Assembly (NCBI RefSeq): GCF_030718085.1
Contig: NZ_JAVAJF010000001.1
Coordinates: 496,001 to 560,000, forward strand
Direction of reading: 5' to 3'
Origin: Marinobacter sp. MDS2
GTDB taxonomy: Bacteria; Pseudomonadota; Gammaproteobacteria; Pseudomonadales; Oleiphilaceae
Length of the DNA stretch: 64,000 nucleotides
Shown here: positions 42,201-52,761 of the stretch, in pieces
How positions within the stretch are numbered: position 1 is the stretch's first letter
Layout of the letters: the number at the start of each line of letters is the position of its first letter
Notes under the pieces: generated by a model
Told to the model about the DNA's origin: nothing
Seen by the model: only the letters and a program-made list of their open reading frames with translations
Databases searched by the model: none
Made by a program: the position numbers and the translations under genes

Positions 42201-42318
42201 TGAAGCACCCAGCGCCATCGATGTGCCGGTTACACCAGGTCGCGCTTACAACGATCCCAGAGAAGTCCGCAAGCGCCAGCGTGCGGCCGAAGCAGCCAAA
42301 AAGGCCGAGGATAATTGA
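39292..42318 (+). CDS. rne: Ribonuclease E
   Basis: Endoribonuclease and degradosome scaffold, 1,008 aa from [14 protein letters not shown]; the frame opens 53 codons earlier inside the leader. The catalytic half has an S1 domain (about 35-125), the Mg-binding Asp residues in VSIDINSS and VIDFIDM, and the zinc link CPRCEGQG. The C-terminal half, after about residue 530, is disordered: Arg/Asn/Gln-rich RNA-binding tracts, then a long Ala/Lys/Glu region with a six-copy KAE repeat. It ends within the start region of the next gene. Confidence 0.96.
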   Translation: MKRMLINATHPEELRVALVDGQRLFDLDIESSTREQKKANIYKGRITRVEPSLEAAFIDFGADRHGFLPLKEISKEYFKKSPSQIEGKINIKDVLSEGQEVIVQVDKEERGNKGAALTTFISLAGRYLVLMPNNPRAGGISRRIEGEDRAQLKEAMNGVQVPKSMGIIVRTAGIGRTTEELQWDLDYLVQFWEAITQAADERKAPFLIHQESNLIIRAVRDYLRQDIGEVLIDSESVYEDVLSFVRAVMPTFENKIKLYKDEIPLFSRYQIEGQIETAFQREVKLPSGGSIVIDPTEALVSIDINSSRATKGHDIEETALQTNLEAAEEIARQLRLRDMGGLIVIDFIDMTPAKHQREVEHKMREALEIDRARVQVGKISRFGLLEMSRQRLRPSLGETRSEVCPRCEGQGTIRGIESLALSIMRLIYEESSKEKTAEVRAIVPVSVATFLLNEKRKQLADIEAGQGVSIVVAPVPNMETPHFEIIRMRQDETAPEHISSHQVAHEYNEREEESAVEVTSTEKPVREKAAVKAIRPAPAPVAKAAAKAETVDSDEGSFRKLCKKIASFFSGEADTASASNQTTKSAGSNRRPQARPDRQDRRKSRVARDDQRGGNRTGNERRQNNRNRPNRNDDQNRGAQSRQNQQDKPADNKGNDNRRDGRKEGQNRGQGRNRPQRDAKDQKDLKDQKDNQPNQKGPANDKSGDDKRRKPRRQRNRDGSPAEAPVSTPAARKAERSDKHQKDTQPEKAVEEKTSSASKAAVETESKAKDANTQPQAKQPVEQNTKAEESKPAAAEPKAETAKPATKEQDAAPKAKEEAKPASTDEAVKAESESKAEAKADENKPEKRKPAPRQRKPQASKEAKTEQTSEAPKASEPVADSKDKAASKPVEAPKAEAKPAAEATASEAKPDAPKAEAPKAEKAEKAEKAEKAEKAEKPAETSEKPKATVKADPKPEAKAEAEPKAEPAKAEAPSAIDVPVTPGRAYNDPREVRKRQRAAEAAKKAEDN
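42046..42099 (+). repeat. 9-bp tandem repeat in rne
   Basis: Six perfect copies of AAAGCTGAG, encoding Lys-Ala-Glu in frame, lie in the disordered tail of RNase E. A copy-number change would keep the frame and only lengthen or shorten the charged linker. Confidence 0.95.
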
Positions 42319-42320
42319 TT

Positions 42321-42863
42321 ATGCTGACCAATTCCGACATTGAAGCACTGGAAGACATCCTCTTTGCCGAGCCGTGGGGCGACGAAGCCCTGGACTTCTT
42401 CGGCCTGCACGGAGCCGTCTGCGCCAGCGTGATCGGGCCGGTCAACCTGCAGGTGGAAGATATCTTCCGCCTGGCCACAGGTTCCGATACCCTGCCCGAC
42501 GGCAAGGTGCCCGAGGTCTTCGCCCGATGCGTTAGCAGTCTTACCCGGGATATGACCCAGTCTCTGGACATGGGCCACGCACTGGAGCTGCCAGAGCCAG
42601 AAGATGGCGACCCGATGAACGCACTGGAAAACTGGTGCGCAGGCTTTGTCGAAACCTTCCTCGAAAACGAAGACAAGTGGATGGAAGAAGCCGCTGAAGA
42701 GGAAGTGGCCGATCTGATGGTGCCAATCCTGACACTGTCCGGGCTGTTTGAAGATGAAGACTTCCAGCGCGCTCGCGAAGATGAGCAGGTTGCAGGCAGG
42801 ATGGCAGAAGCCATTCCGGACTCACTGACCGACTTGTACCTGTTGTTCCACTCGCCGGAGTAA
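42321..42863 (+). CDS. UPF0149 (YecA/YgfB) family protein
   Basis: A 180-aa acidic helical protein. The LDFFGLHGAVCASVIGP opening and the ENWCAGFVETFLEN segment fit the UPF0149 family; no C-terminal SEC-C zinc motif is present. ATG 42,321 is chosen; TTG 42,315 is an alternative. The start is two bases past the rne stop, so co-transcription with rne is likely. Function is unknown. Confidence 0.8.
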   Translation: MLTNSDIEALEDILFAEPWGDEALDFFGLHGAVCASVIGPVNLQVEDIFRLATGSDTLPDGKVPEVFARCVSSLTRDMTQSLDMGHALELPEPEDGDPMNALENWCAGFVETFLENEDKWMEEAAEEEVADLMVPILTLSGLFEDEDFQRAREDEQVAGRMAEAIPDSLTDLYLLFHSPE

Positions 42864-42864
42864 G

Positions 42865-43731
42865 CTACCCGCGAACAGGTTCACGAAAATGATGCCAGAC
42901 GGGCTCCAGCCCCTCTGGCATTTTTGTTATTCGGCCCAGCTCGCACCAACCCGCTCCCGGGAAATGAAAATCGCTGCCCTGGGAAGCCAGCAAGCCTTCT
43001 CGCCTCGCAAGCTCGGCAACGAAACCCAAATCACCGCTGGATTGACCGGCAATTGAAACCTCAATCGCTCGCCCACCGGCCTTACCAAAATCGTGCACCA
43101 ACTCCCGTAACCGGGTCGCTGACAGCTTGTATTTGCGCGGATGCGCCAGAACCGCAATACCACCCGCCTCGTGAATCCATTGCAGCACCTCATGCAGTTC
43201 CGGCCAGCAGGCCTTCACATCACCCGGTTTGCCCGCGCCCAGATGGCGTTTAAACGCATGGGCCACCTTCGGAACCACTTCAGCATCCACCAACGCCTGC
43301 GCGAAATGCGGGCGCCCCGGCACATCCCCGCCGGCCAAGGCCGTCGCCTTTTCCAACAGGGAATCCACTTTCAAGCGGGAAAGCTTATCCGCAATAATTC
43401 GGGCTCGCTGCCAGCGGTTGTCATTCTGAATCGACAGCGCGTTCAGGAAAGCCGGACTATGTTCGTCAAAATCGAGGCCAACCACATGAATGGTGTAGGT
43501 TCTCCATACACACGATAACTCCACACCGTTGATCAACCTCAGCCCACCCGCAATGGCCGCCTCTCGGGCCTCAGCCAGCCCGGCAATCGTATCGTGGTCC
43601 GTCAGAGCAAGATGACTCACCCCTTTTTCGATGGCGCGAGCCACCAACTCGGCCGGCGCTAGAGCGCCATCCGAGGCGGTGCTATGACAATGCAGATCAA
43701 TGCATGGTTTTGGGTCTTGAGGTATAGTCAC
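42865..43731 (-). CDS. PHP-domain phosphatase, RNase AM-like
   Basis: 288 aa from GTG 43,731, which has AGGA at the right distance; the frame continues 17 codons upstream. PHP metal motifs are complete: [31 protein letters not shown] and QGSDFHFPG. This is the YciV/RnmAM type, known as a 3',5'-nucleotide bisphosphate phosphatase and 5'-3' exoribonuclease acting on short RNAs and rRNA 5' ends. It is divergent from yciI. Confidence 0.88.
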   Translation of the reverse strand: MTIPQDPKPCIDLHCHSTASDGALAPAELVARAIEKGVSHLALTDHDTIAGLAEAREAAIAGGLRLINGVELSCVWRTYTIHVVGLDFDEHSPAFLNALSIQNDNRWQRARIIADKLSRLKVDSLLEKATALAGGDVPGRPHFAQALVDAEVVPKVAHAFKRHLGAGKPGDVKACWPELHEVLQWIHEAGGIAVLAHPRKYKLSATRLRELVHDFGKAGGRAIEVSIAGQSSGDLGFVAELARREGLLASQGSDFHFPGAGWCELGRITKMPEGLEPVWHHFREPVRG

Positions 43732-43817
43732 ATCCAATCCTGCTAATAATGAGGCTAACAGTGTATCAGCCTTGCGCTGCACGCCCTAACACTGGCCCAC
43801 CGACATTGGAGCACTCT

Positions 43818-44117
43818 ATGTACTACGCAATCATGAGCGAAGACGTCCCCAACAGCCTGGCTCTTCGAAAACAGGCTCGCCCGGCTCACCTTGCCCGGCT
43901 GAAAGCCTTGAAAGCGGACGGCCGTTTACTGGTGGCGGGCCCTCACCCTGCGATTGATACCGAAGATCCGGGCGACTCCGGCTTTACCGGCAGCCTGGTC
44001 ATTGCCGAATTCGACTCTCTGGAATCCGCACAAGCCTGGGCCGATGCCGACCCGTACATTGAGGCTGGCGTTTACCAATCGGTCACCGTAAAACCGTACA
44101 AGGTGGTGCTGCCTTAA
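43818..44117 (+). CDS. YciI-like protein
   Basis: 99 aa from [13 protein letters not shown], preceded by a non-coding-looking stretch in the same frame. The ferredoxin-like YciI fold shows as MYYAI...RPAHLARL, with the conserved His, and later the [16 protein letters not shown] segment. The exact reaction is unknown. Adjacency to the PHP (YciV-like) gene recalls the yci cluster of enterics. Confidence 0.88.
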   Translation: MYYAIMSEDVPNSLALRKQARPAHLARLKALKADGRLLVAGPHPAIDTEDPGDSGFTGSLVIAEFDSLESAQAWADADPYIEAGVYQSVTVKPYKVVLP

Positions 44118-44249
44118 CCCCGCCAAGCCAGCTCACCACAGGCGGCAGATCACAGTATGAGCGGATTGTAACGCGGGACTGCTTGAATACAGGTCAAGCT
44201 GTGACAAAATTGTTGCCTTATATAATCTAACTATCGTCAAACTCAGGGA

Positions 44250-44927
44250 ATGCAACCAGTGACACCGCTTCGCCTTGCTCTAAGCTTTCTTATTATCTTC
44301 AGTTCCATTTCCGTAGCTCAGGCGCGAACCGTATGGGTTGACGACCAACTCTATCTACCCGTTCGATCAGGTGCCGGTACGCAGTTTCGAATTATCGAGA
44401 ATGCGGTGCCAACCGGAACAGCACTTGAACTGATCGAAACTCAAGAAGGCTATTCGAAAGTTCGCACACCCAAGGGCACCGTTGGCTGGGTTTCTTCTCA
44501 GTACATCAGTAAAACCCCTGTCGCCAAAGACCTGCTTGCCCGCGCCAACCGGGAACTGGAACAAGCCAAACAAGACGTTGCCAGCCTCCGCGAACAGCTC
44601 ACGGCCGTTACTCAAGAGCGTGACACGCTACAAAACGCCGAAAACAATCTGTCCAGCCAGACAAAAAATCTGCAAGATGAACTCACAAAGATCAAAAGCA
44701 TTGCCGCCGACTCGATCAACCTGGAACGTCGCAGCCGCGAACTGCGGGAAGAAAACCAGAAACTTCGGAACGATCTTGAAATACTGACTGCCGAAAACGA
44801 GAGATTGGAAGCAGGCCGGGAATCCGACTTCATGCTCCTGGGAGCAGGATTGGTGTTCGGCGGCGTGCTACTGGCTTTGATCATTCCAATGCTCAAGCCA
44901 ACCCGGAAAACCGATAACTGGGCCTAA
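44250..44927 (+). CDS. Membrane-anchored SH3 protein (YgiM/TIGR04211 type)
   Basis: 225 aa. A signal peptide (ALSFLIIFSSISVAQA) is followed by a bacterial SH3 domain (about 27-90, with LPVRSGAGTQFRIIENA and GTVGWVSSQYI). A coiled coil of about 100 residues and a C-terminal membrane segment (FMLLGAGLVFGGVLLALIIPM) follow. It probably faces the periplasm. The ribosome site AGGG fits GTG 44,259 better than ATG 44,250. It precedes the PilZ gene by two bases. Confidence 0.87.
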   Translation: MQPVTPLRLALSFLIIFSSISVAQARTVWVDDQLYLPVRSGAGTQFRIIENAVPTGTALELIETQEGYSKVRTPKGTVGWVSSQYISKTPVAKDLLARANRELEQAKQDVASLREQLTAVTQERDTLQNAENNLSSQTKNLQDELTKIKSIAADSINLERRSRELREENQKLRNDLEILTAENERLEAGRESDFMLLGAGLVFGGVLLALIIPMLKPTRKTDNWA

Positions 44928-44929
44928 GC

Positions 44930-45217
44930 ATGAAAGACTATTCGGAAAAGCGCGATTTTTACCGGATGCAGGTCAACAGCACCATCCAGATCACCGACAA
45001 CAGCGGTGAAACCTTTACTGGAATCTGCCAAGACCTCAGCGCTGCGGGCATGCAGTTACAAGTAGATCGCCCTTTTCCGGTTGGCGCGGAGCTGAAAACC
45101 GTGATGGAAGCCGCCGGGGATCAATTTCCGCCGCTGGAAACCGTCGGGGAGGTTTTGCGCTGCGCTCCCGACGACACCGGGTACATATTGGGCATCAACA
45201 TCCTCGAAGTCCGATAG
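44930..45217 (+). CDS. PilZ domain protein
   Basis: A 95-aa single-domain PilZ protein. Both c-di-GMP motifs are present: RxxxR as Arg8-Arg12 (KRDFYRMQ) and DxSxxG as DLSAAG (35-40). It probably binds c-di-GMP in the cytoplasm. It is in an operon with the SH3 membrane protein, so a surface or motility link is possible but not shown. Confidence 0.9.
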   Translation: MKDYSEKRDFYRMQVNSTIQITDNSGETFTGICQDLSAAGMQLQVDRPFPVGAELKTVMEAAGDQFPPLETVGEVLRCAPDDTGYILGINILEVR

Positions 45218-45230
45218 ACTTCCCATCAAA

Positions 45231-45261
45231 AAAAACGGCGACCCGATGGGTCGCCGTTTTT
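45231..45261. terminator. Bidirectional terminator between pilZ gene and rraA
   Basis: The stem AAAAACGGCGACCC / GGGTCGCCGTTTTT around GAT lies between convergent genes and has A and T runs on opposite sides, so it can serve both. Confidence 0.93.
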
Positions 45262-45284
45262 GTTTCCGCCGGGAAAACTCGGGC

Positions 45285-45764
45285 TTACACCAGAGGCTTC
45301 TCCGATACGATGATGCCGTTGTTATCGGCATAGACGTACTGGCCCGGGCGGAAAGTCACGCCGTGAAAGGTCACCGGAATATTCAGATCACCAATGTTGC
45401 GCTTTTCTGTTTTGCGAGGCACCGTACCCAGCGCCTGAACGCCCAGTTTGGTCTGGCCAATCTCGTCCACATCACGAATGCAGCCGTAGATAATCAATCC
45501 AGCCCAGCCGTTTTCCGCGGCTTTCTCGGCCAGCATGTCGCCCAGCAAGGCATTACGCTTGGATGCGCCGCCGTCAACAACCATCACACGGCCATTGCCC
45601 GGCAGACCTACCTGCTCTTTAACCACTGAATTGTCTTCAAAACACTTTACGGTGACGATTTCACCACCGAACTGGCGGATGCCACCGTAGTTATTGAAGC
45701 CAGGCTCAACCACCTGCACTTCCGGAAACTCATCGCACAGATCCGGAGTAATAATATTGCTCAC
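45285..45764 (-). CDS. rraA: Regulator of RNase E activity RraA
   Basis: 159 aa, GTG start with AAAGGAGA upstream. Signatures are [13 protein letters not shown], the [14 protein letters not shown] segment, [15 protein letters not shown] and [14 protein letters not shown]. RraA binds RNase E and inhibits its activity in E. coli; some relatives in this fold are aldolases. It lies 28 bp downstream of ppsA in the same direction, and about 3 kb from rne. Confidence 0.94.
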   Translation of the reverse strand: MSNIITPDLCDEFPEVQVVEPGFNNYGGIRQFGGEIVTVKCFEDNSVVKEQVGLPGNGRVMVVDGGASKRNALLGDMLAEKAAENGWAGLIIYGCIRDVDEIGQTKLGVQALGTVPRKTEKRNIGDLNIPVTFHGVTFRPGQYVYADNNGIIVSEKPLV

Positions 45765-45792
45765 GCTTTCGTTCTCCTTTCCCGTTTTCAGT

Positions 45793-48165
45793 TCAGTCGA
45801 TCTTTTCGTCAGCCAGGAAGAACCAGGTATCCAGAACGGAATCCGGGTTCAAAGAGACCGTGTCGATACCTTCATCCATCAGCCACTTGGCAAGATCCGG
45901 ATGATCCGACGGTCCCTGACCACAAATACCAATGTACTTACCCGCCTTGCGGCAAGCCTGAATGGCATTGGACAACAGCGCTTTAACCGCATCGTTACGC
46001 TCGTCAAACAGGTGCGCAATGATGCCGGAATCCCGATCCAGCCCCAGAGTCAGCTGCGTCAAATCGTTCGAGCCGATAGAGAAGCCGTCAAAGTGCTCCA
46101 GGAACTGCTCAGCCAGAATAGCGTTCGCAGGCAACTCGCACATCATGATCAGGCGAAGGCCATTCTCACCACGCTTCAGGCCGTTCTCAGCCAGCAGCTG
46201 AACCACTTGCTCGGCCTCACCAACGGTGCGCACAAACGGAACCATCACTTCGACGTTGGTCAGTCCCATCTCATCACGCACTTTCTTGAGTGCACGACAT
46301 TCCAGTTCGAAACAATCACGGAAGGTTTCAGAGATGTAGCGAGACGCGCCGCGGAAGCCCAGCATCGGGTTTTCTTCGTCTGGCTCGTACAGGGTGCCGC
46401 CGATCAGGTTGGCGTACTCATTCGATTTGAAGTCCGACAAGCGAACAATCACCTTCTTCGGCGCAAACGCGGCCGCCAGCGTAGAAATACCTTCAACGAG
46501 CTTGTCGACGTAGAAATCCACCGGCGAGCTGTAACCGGAAATACGCTTGTCTACGGTTTGCTTGATGTCACCCGGCAGGCCGTCGTAATTCAGCAGCGCC
46601 TTCGGATGCACACCGATCATGCGGTTGATAATGAATTCCAGACGTGCCAAGCCAACGCCTTCGCTAGGCAGAGACTGGAAATCAAACGCACGATCCGGGT
46701 TGCCCACGTTCATCATGATCTTGAACGGAATGTTGGGCATGGAATCCACGGTGTTTTCACGCAGCTCGAAATCCAGGGCTCCGTCGTAGATAAATCCGGT
46801 GTCGCCTTCCGCGCAAGACACGGTAACGTTCTGGCCGTCTTTCAGCTCTTCGGTGGCGTCGCCGCAACCTACAACCGCCGGAATACCCAGTTCGCGAGCA
46901 ATGATCGCGGCGTGGCAAGTACGGCCACCACGATCTGTGACGATGGCAGACGCACGCTTCATCACAGGTTCCCAATCCGGGTCTGTCATGTCGGTCACCA
47001 GAACATCGCCGGGCTGAACCCGATCCATTTCGTTAATGCTGGTGATGATTTTGACCGGGCCGCTGCCGATCTTATGGCCAATACTGCGACCTTCGATCAG
47101 AACCTTGCCGGTTTCTTTCAGCAAGTAACGCTCCATCACGTTGGCGGATGCGCGGCTCTTAACGGTTTCCGGACGGGCCTGAACAATGTAAATCTTGCCG
47201 TCGTCACCGTCTTTTGCCCATTCGATATCCATCGGGCGCTGGTAGTGCTTTTCAATAATCATAGCCTGCTTGGCCAATTCTTCTACTTCCGCATCGGTGA
47301 TGGAGAAACGGGTACGCTCTTCCATATCCACCTTCACGGTTTCAACAAACTTACCTTCACCCGGCTCGGTGTGATAAACCATCTTAATGGCTTTGCTGCC
47401 CAGATTACGACGCAGCACCGCAGGGCGATTGGCGGCCAGTGTGGGCTTGTGGACATAAAACTCGTCAGGGTTTACGGCGCCCTGCACCACGGTTTCACCC
47501 AAGCCGTAGGAAGAAGTGATGAATACAACGTCGCGGAAACCAGATTCGGTATCCAGCGTGAACATCACGCCACTGGAGGCGGTTTCACTGCGCACCATTT
47601 TCTGAATGCCGGCAGACAGTGCAACCAGCTTGTGATCAAAACCGTGGTGAACCCGGTACGAAATGGCGCGGTCGTTGAACAAAGAGGCGAACACTTCTTT
47701 AACAGAGGTGCGTACCTGCTCAAGGCCAACCACGTTCAGGAAAGTTTCCTGCTGGCCTGCAAACGAAGCGTCCGGCAAATCTTCAGCGGTTGCGGAGGAA
47801 CGCACGGCCACAGCCATGGCATCGTTTCCGGCGCGAAGATTTTCGTAGGCTTCTTTCAGAGCGTTTTCAAGCGGCTCGGGGAAATCGGTATCAATAACCC
47901 ATTGACGAATCTGTGAGCCAACCCGGGCCAACTCATTTACGTCGTTTACATCCAGCGCATCCAGAGCCTGATCGATACGATCTTTCAGCCCGTCTGTCGC
48001 CAGAAACTCTCGGTATGCATGTGCTGTAGTGGCAAAACCGCCTGGAACGGTAACACCTGCATTGGCCAGATTACTGATCATTTCACCGAGGGACGCGTTT
48101 TTACCCCCTACACGGTCAACATCGGACATTCCTAGGTGGTCAAACCAGATAATGTAATCTTCCAA
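45793..48165 (-). CDS. ppsA: Phosphoenolpyruvate synthase
   Basis: A 790-aa gluconeogenic enzyme (pyruvate + ATP to PEP). The ATP-binding N-terminal domain starts near [12 protein letters not shown]. The phospho-His is in [15 protein letters not shown], and the C-terminal TIM barrel has [12 protein letters not shown] with the active-site Cys. It starts with TTG at 48,165, with GGGAG upstream; the length matches Pseudomonas PpsA. It is divergent from its regulator ppsR. Confidence 0.96.
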   Translation of the reverse strand: MEDYIIWFDHLGMSDVDRVGGKNASLGEMISNLANAGVTVPGGFATTAHAYREFLATDGLKDRIDQALDALDVNDVNELARVGSQIRQWVIDTDFPEPLENALKEAYENLRAGNDAMAVAVRSSATAEDLPDASFAGQQETFLNVVGLEQVRTSVKEVFASLFNDRAISYRVHHGFDHKLVALSAGIQKMVRSETASSGVMFTLDTESGFRDVVFITSSYGLGETVVQGAVNPDEFYVHKPTLAANRPAVLRRNLGSKAIKMVYHTEPGEGKFVETVKVDMEERTRFSITDAEVEELAKQAMIIEKHYQRPMDIEWAKDGDDGKIYIVQARPETVKSRASANVMERYLLKETGKVLIEGRSIGHKIGSGPVKIITSINEMDRVQPGDVLVTDMTDPDWEPVMKRASAIVTDRGGRTCHAAIIARELGIPAVVGCGDATEELKDGQNVTVSCAEGDTGFIYDGALDFELRENTVDSMPNIPFKIMMNVGNPDRAFDFQSLPSEGVGLARLEFIINRMIGVHPKALLNYDGLPGDIKQTVDKRISGYSSPVDFYVDKLVEGISTLAAAFAPKKVIVRLSDFKSNEYANLIGGTLYEPDEENPMLGFRGASRYISETFRDCFELECRALKKVRDEMGLTNVEVMVPFVRTVGEAEQVVQLLAENGLKRGENGLRLIMMCELPANAILAEQFLEHFDGFSIGSNDLTQLTLGLDRDSGIIAHLFDERNDAVKALLSNAIQACRKAGKYIGICGQGPSDHPDLAKWLMDEGIDTVSLNPDSVLDTWFFLADEKID

Positions 48166-48279
48166 AGCGTGGTCTCCCTTGTATCTTGAGTGGCGCGGAG
48201 TCTCGAAACTGGCGAGTATAATACTGTAAGCTGCGGAAATTACCTAGAGAACCGCCTTAAAACCTGAGTGGATGAAACC

Positions 48280-49095
48280 ATGAAAAGAACTGCTTTTTTT
48301 ATCTCGGACGGCACCGGCCTGACCGCGGAAGCACTGGGACACGCGCTCTTGGCCCAGTTTGAAAAGATTGAATTCGAACGCATTACCGTGCCGTATATCG
48401 ACGATGAAGAAAAGGCACGGGAAATGGTTAAACGCATCAACACCGCCGCTGAAATCGATGGCGAGCGACCTCTGGTGTTCGACACCATCGTCAACACTGC
48501 TATTCGGGAGATCGTCAGCGACGCCAAAGGTTTCATGGTTGATATTTTTGGCACCTTCCTGAACCCACTGGAACGCGAGCTGAATTCATCGTCCTCTTAT
48601 TCGGTCGGTAAATCTCACGCCATCAACAACGTCAGCAGCTATGAGCGTCGGATTCACGCGGTTAATTTTGCGTTGGATAACGACGACGGCGCCAGAACAC
48701 GGCACTACGATGAAGCCGATTTGATCCTGATTGGCGCATCCCGCAGTGGTAAAACCCCTACTTGCCTGTATCTGGCCCTGCAATACGGCATCAAAGCGGC
48801 AAACTACCCGATCACCGAAGAAGACCTGGACGATCAGAAAATGCCAAGCGCTTTGCGATCTCACAAACAAAAACTGTTTGGCCTGACCATTCAGCCGGAA
48901 CGCCTGGCCACCATCCGCAACGAACGCCGGCCTAATTCCCGCTATTCCTCCATGCAGCAATGCATGCACGAAGTGGAGGAAATCGAGCTGATGTACAAAC
49001 GGGAGCGCATTCCCTATCTGAACACCACGGCCTACTCGGTTGAAGAAATCTCCACAAGGATCATGGTGTCAACCGGGCTCAAGCGTCATCGGTAA
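48280..49095 (+). CDS. ppsR: PEP synthase regulatory protein (kinase/phosphotransferase)
   Basis: A 271-aa DUF299 protein that inactivates PEP synthase by ADP-dependent phosphorylation and reactivates it by Pi-dependent dephosphorylation. The opening [15 protein letters not shown] and the P-loop [16 protein letters not shown] are diagnostic. The start at MKRTAFF is chosen over GTG 48,268. Divergence from ppsA, with a shared region holding AGTATAATACT (48,215-48,225), supports the pairing. Confidence 0.94.
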   Translation: MKRTAFFISDGTGLTAEALGHALLAQFEKIEFERITVPYIDDEEKAREMVKRINTAAEIDGERPLVFDTIVNTAIREIVSDAKGFMVDIFGTFLNPLERELNSSSSYSVGKSHAINNVSSYERRIHAVNFALDNDDGARTRHYDEADLILIGASRSGKTPTCLYLALQYGIKAANYPITEEDLDDQKMPSALRSHKQKLFGLTIQPERLATIRNERRPNSRYSSMQQCMHEVEEIELMYKRERIPYLNTTAYSVEEISTRIMVSTGLKRHR

Positions 49096-49104
49096 ACCGC
49101 CCAA

Positions 49105-49138
49105 CAAAAAAGGGTGGGCGACGCTCGTCCCCCACCCT
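49105..49138 (-). terminator. Terminator of the M16C peptidase gene
   Basis: The stem AGGGTGGG / CCCACCCT with an inner GACG/CGTC pairing is followed on the minus strand by TTTTTTGTT. It lies between convergent ppsR and the peptidase gene. Confidence 0.85.
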
Positions 49139-49160
49139 CTCTTTACTTCGCACTTCAGAT

Positions 49161-52085
49161 TTACAGCTCCTGAATACTCAGGCCCAGCTGTTCCGCCACG
49201 CCTCGATTATCCGGGCTGGTGATGACCGCCACACTGGCATCTTCCGGCTTCAGCCAGGTATCGGCTACCCGGCGCATTTCATCCAGCGTTACGTTCAACA
49301 CCCGCTCGCGGAACCGGGCGCGCTGCTCGGGGGTACGACCAAACAGATTGTTGTGGAACGCATGTCGCGCCGCTCCAGCCGGAGAGTGCGGGCGATCCAG
49401 CTGACCAATCACGCCCAAAATGGCCTCTTCCAAGGCCTGATGCTCGTGGGTTTCCGTACACAGCCAGTTCAGCGCCGCGTCGAAATCATCCAGGGTTTCC
49501 GCAAAACGCGGGTCACGGTACGAGAAGAAGCGGAACACGCCGTTCACGCTGTCCTGCCCTGCACCACCGCCGTAAGCACCGCCTTTTTCGCGAATCGCCC
49601 GATGCAGGTATCCGTTTCGCAGGAACCCGCCCACTACCGTCAAGGCGGCGGCATCCGGGTGATCAACCGCCACCGTCGCATAGGCTTTTGCACAGAAGTT
49701 CACCTGGGTCGAGGTCAGCCAGGCTTCTTTGGTTTTGTAGCTCACCGGTTTCATAGACCAGTCGCCCTCAACCTGAGCATTCCCGCCCTGCCAGCAGGTT
49801 TTCACGCTGTCCAGCATGGGTGCCAGCTGCGCCTCTTCACCGATCAGCAGGAATTGGCGCCCCTGCTTGCGAATCTTTTCGTGCAGAGCTGCAAGACTGT
49901 CACAGAACTGCGCCAACGCGGATTCGTCATTCAACGACTTATCGAGCTCTTTGGTGCCTCGAATACCCGCAAGACCGCCCAACCGGAAACTCAACCAGGA
50001 ACCCGAGCTCAAACCCTGAGCCGCCGCCCCCATAGCCAGGCCGTGGCCACTTCCAGTGACAGCCTGTTCCCGGCGCGCACGCACCTGAGCAATGATCTCC
50101 CGAACGCGTTCTTTCTCGTCAAACCGCGCACCGCTGTATACATCTTTGAGCAGCTGAGTCAGCTCGCCACTGTTGCGGGCCAGTGCCTTACCGCTAAAAA
50201 TCAGATAGCCGGACATGGCCTGTACATCGTCAATCTGGCCCTTGGCGAGGAACGAGGCGCCAATGCCCCCGGATTCCGCTGAAATACGATCCTGCATTTG
50301 CAGATAATCCAGCTCCCCACAACCGACTTCCGAAATCAGCGTCGTGTAGTAAGGCAACAGCAACAGCTCTTCTTCACTCAACGCCGGCACAGGCAACACA
50401 ATTTGCTGGTAAACCAACCCGTTGGTGCCGCGGGCATACAGAGTGGCTCCGGTTTCGGGATCGTACTTGCCTTCCGGCTCCGGCATCTGCAGGGGCACAT
50501 CAGACAAGCCCACCTTGGGCAAAATTGAATCATCGTCTTTTCGAAGCTGCCGCTCTTCCAACGCCTTGGCACGCTCCACAATCAGCTTCACTTCATCGTC
50601 GGTGAGGCTGGCCTTGCGCTTAGCCAGCGATTCTCTCAACGCAATCTGATGGGCACCTTCCAGCTTTTCGTCCGGACGCAGGGTCAAAGTAACCCGGTGC
50701 GGATTTTCCAAAAGCTTGCGGCGTATCAGGCTTGGCACATATTCGGGATCTTTGATTTTTTCACGCAGTGTTGCCAGTACCGGCTCAAGGTCGAGCAATT
50801 CAACCGGATCGCCACCGTGAACCATCGGCGAAATGGCCTGCATGATCAGCTGCAATCCGTAAGGGAAGCCATCGCCGGCAATTTCCCGCTGGTGCAATTC
50901 CAGCTGGTGGAGAATGGCTTCGAGCCGTTCCGGGCTTACGCCTTCGTCAACCACCTTGGCCAAGGTCTGCTCGACCAGAGCCTCCAGATCGTCGCGGCGG
51001 CCCGGCTCACTGCCCTCGATACCGCAGACGAAGGTCATCTCACGATTAGAATCCTCAAGCCCGCACATGGGCGACGGTGCATGACCGATGTCTGTGGTTT
51101 CAAGCGCCCGCATCATTGGTGAGGCACTGTTCTCAAACAGCACAGACGCCAGCAACTGAGCTTCAAGGTTCTCCTGCAGATCGAAGCTGTGCCCAAGCAG
51201 CCACCCCATGACAATGTGGGTTTTAGCCTCAGTGTCTTCGCCCTCGCTGACCGCATAGCCCTGCTCGACCCGCATCGGCGAGAACATGCGCTTTTCGTCG
51301 TGTACCGGAAGTTTGACTTCCTGGCGCTCAAAACGCTTCAGTGCCAGCTCTTCAAACTTTTCATGATGCTCATGGGCCGGAATATTCCCGTAAGTCGCAA
51401 AAATCGCGTTGCTCGGATGGTAGTGATGACGATAAAACTTCACCAGATCGTCGTAGCTCAGGTCCACAATATGGTCGGGTTCACCGCCACTGTTGTAGTG
51501 ATAGGTTGTAGTCTGGAAAAGATGACTGGACAGGTTCTGCCACAGCTGTGAAGTGGGCGCACTCATCGCCCCCTTCATCTCGTTGTAAACCACGCCCCGG
51601 TAGACCAGCTCGCTGCTTGGATCATCCGGTTTTTCAAACTCCAAACGATGCCCTTCCTGCGCAAAATCAAGCGGATCAAGCTTGGAGAAAAACACCGAGT
51701 CCAGATACACCGTCAACAGGTTATCGAAATCTTTCCGGTTCATGCTGGCAAACGGATAGGCCGTCCAGTCACTGCTGGTGAATGCGTTCATGAACGTGTT
51801 CAAGGAACGGCGAATCATCATGAAGAACGGATCGCGCACAGGAAAACGCTCACTGCCACACAAGGCAGTGTGTTCCAGAACGTGGGCTACCCCGGTGGAA
51901 TCCATCGGGAACGTGCGAAGGGCTACAAAAAACACGTTTTCATCGTTATCCGCCGCCAGATGCAAATGACGCGCACCGGTTTTTTTGTGGCGATACTCCT
52001 CAATATCCAGATTGAGGGTGCTAATCCGGTGACTACGAAGTTTCTCGAAAGCCGGATGGATTGCGTTGTCTGTCACTGCAGCCAT
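49161..52085 (-). CDS. M16C family zinc metallopeptidase (PreP/falcilysin-like)
   Basis: 974 aa. The inverted zinc motif HVLEH lies in GVAHVLEHTALCG, with the distal Glu in VVYNEMKGAM. The length and the AMSAPTSQLWQNLSSHLF region match the presequence-protease subfamily, which encloses and degrades peptides. No signal peptide is seen, so a cytoplasmic peptide-clearing role is likely (inference). The start at MAAVTDN has AGGA upstream; an ATG six codons earlier is less favoured. Confidence 0.93.
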   Translation of the reverse strand: MAAVTDNAIHPAFEKLRSHRISTLNLDIEEYRHKKTGARHLHLAADNDENVFFVALRTFPMDSTGVAHVLEHTALCGSERFPVRDPFFMMIRRSLNTFMNAFTSSDWTAYPFASMNRKDFDNLLTVYLDSVFFSKLDPLDFAQEGHRLEFEKPDDPSSELVYRGVVYNEMKGAMSAPTSQLWQNLSSHLFQTTTYHYNSGGEPDHIVDLSYDDLVKFYRHHYHPSNAIFATYGNIPAHEHHEKFEELALKRFERQEVKLPVHDEKRMFSPMRVEQGYAVSEGEDTEAKTHIVMGWLLGHSFDLQENLEAQLLASVLFENSASPMMRALETTDIGHAPSPMCGLEDSNREMTFVCGIEGSEPGRRDDLEALVEQTLAKVVDEGVSPERLEAILHQLELHQREIAGDGFPYGLQLIMQAISPMVHGGDPVELLDLEPVLATLREKIKDPEYVPSLIRRKLLENPHRVTLTLRPDEKLEGAHQIALRESLAKRKASLTDDEVKLIVERAKALEERQLRKDDDSILPKVGLSDVPLQMPEPEGKYDPETGATLYARGTNGLVYQQIVLPVPALSEEELLLLPYYTTLISEVGCGELDYLQMQDRISAESGGIGASFLAKGQIDDVQAMSGYLIFSGKALARNSGELTQLLKDVYSGARFDEKERVREIIAQVRARREQAVTGSGHGLAMGAAAQGLSSGSWLSFRLGGLAGIRGTKELDKSLNDESALAQFCDSLAALHEKIRKQGRQFLLIGEEAQLAPMLDSVKTCWQGGNAQVEGDWSMKPVSYKTKEAWLTSTQVNFCAKAYATVAVDHPDAAALTVVGGFLRNGYLHRAIREKGGAYGGGAGQDSVNGVFRFFSYRDPRFAETLDDFDAALNWLCTETHEHQALEEAILGVIGQLDRPHSPAGAARHAFHNNLFGRTPEQRARFRERVLNVTLDEMRRVADTWLKPEDASVAVITSPDNRGVAEQLGLSIQEL

Positions 52086-52185
52086 TAAAACGATCCTATG
52101 CATTGAACAATTGGAGAATTACAGGGTAACACGTACTATCGGATATGATGCATCGAACAAACCCAACTAGGTAGCCTGCCGATCC

Positions 52186-52647
52186 ATGACAGACGAAACC
52201 AAAAAAACAAAAGCCATTGAAGCCCCCGAAGTAGCCGCCTGGTGGGCCGAACGCCGCCAATATCTGGAGCGCATTCGCAAAGTTCCCGAGATCCGCCATA
52301 AGTTTTGGCGCGAAGTCGGTGTCTACCTTCTCAGGCGCTTGCTCTGGTCTTACGGTTTCTTCCCGGTGTTTATCGCGTTCTGGCTCCCCTTCGTCATGGC
52401 CAGTTTCAACCCTGTGGTGCTGGCCACAGACATGATCCCGGTCTTGCAAAGCTTTATCGACTCCAACCCGGAGGAACAAGCCACGACCATCAGCACAATG
52501 ATGATCGCCTGGTTCTCGATTGGCACCTTTTTCCTGGTCTTCGATTTCGTGTTGACACCGTTCCGCTCGCCCTACCAATATGAAGCGGATGTATACATGA
52601 AGTCCTGGGAGCAGCTCAATCATGACCAGCTTCCTGACAAAATGTGA
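52186..52647 (+). CDS. Small two-helix membrane protein, unknown function
   Basis: 153 aa, not recognised. Charged, Trp-rich N-terminus (AAWWAERRQYLERI). Two membrane segments lie at about 58-76 (FFPVFIAFWLPFVMASF) and about 105-124 (MMIAWFSIGTFFLVFDFVL), with a short cytoplasmic tail. It is divergent from the peptidase gene and followed by the PEGA-MORN gene after 114 bp. Confidence 0.75.
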   Translation: MTDETKKTKAIEAPEVAAWWAERRQYLERIRKVPEIRHKFWREVGVYLLRRLLWSYGFFPVFIAFWLPFVMASFNPVVLATDMIPVLQSFIDSNPEEQATTISTMMIAWFSIGTFFLVFDFVLTPFRSPYQYEADVYMKSWEQLNHDQLPDKM

Positions 52648-52761
52648 TTTGGCCTGCATTCTGACTAACTTCAGACACTTTCTGTTACATAAGATTGCGG
52701 ACAGTGGTTAAGATGAATCCATAACAAAAGCATCCAGGAAGTTGGGATAAGAGGTTTTACC

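Noticed and set aside
45694..47916. A 740-codon plus-strand open frame opposite ppsA
   Set aside because: It lies fully antisense to a clear PpsA gene. The predicted protein is His/Arg/Gln-rich without domains, as expected from the complement of codon-biased coding DNA.
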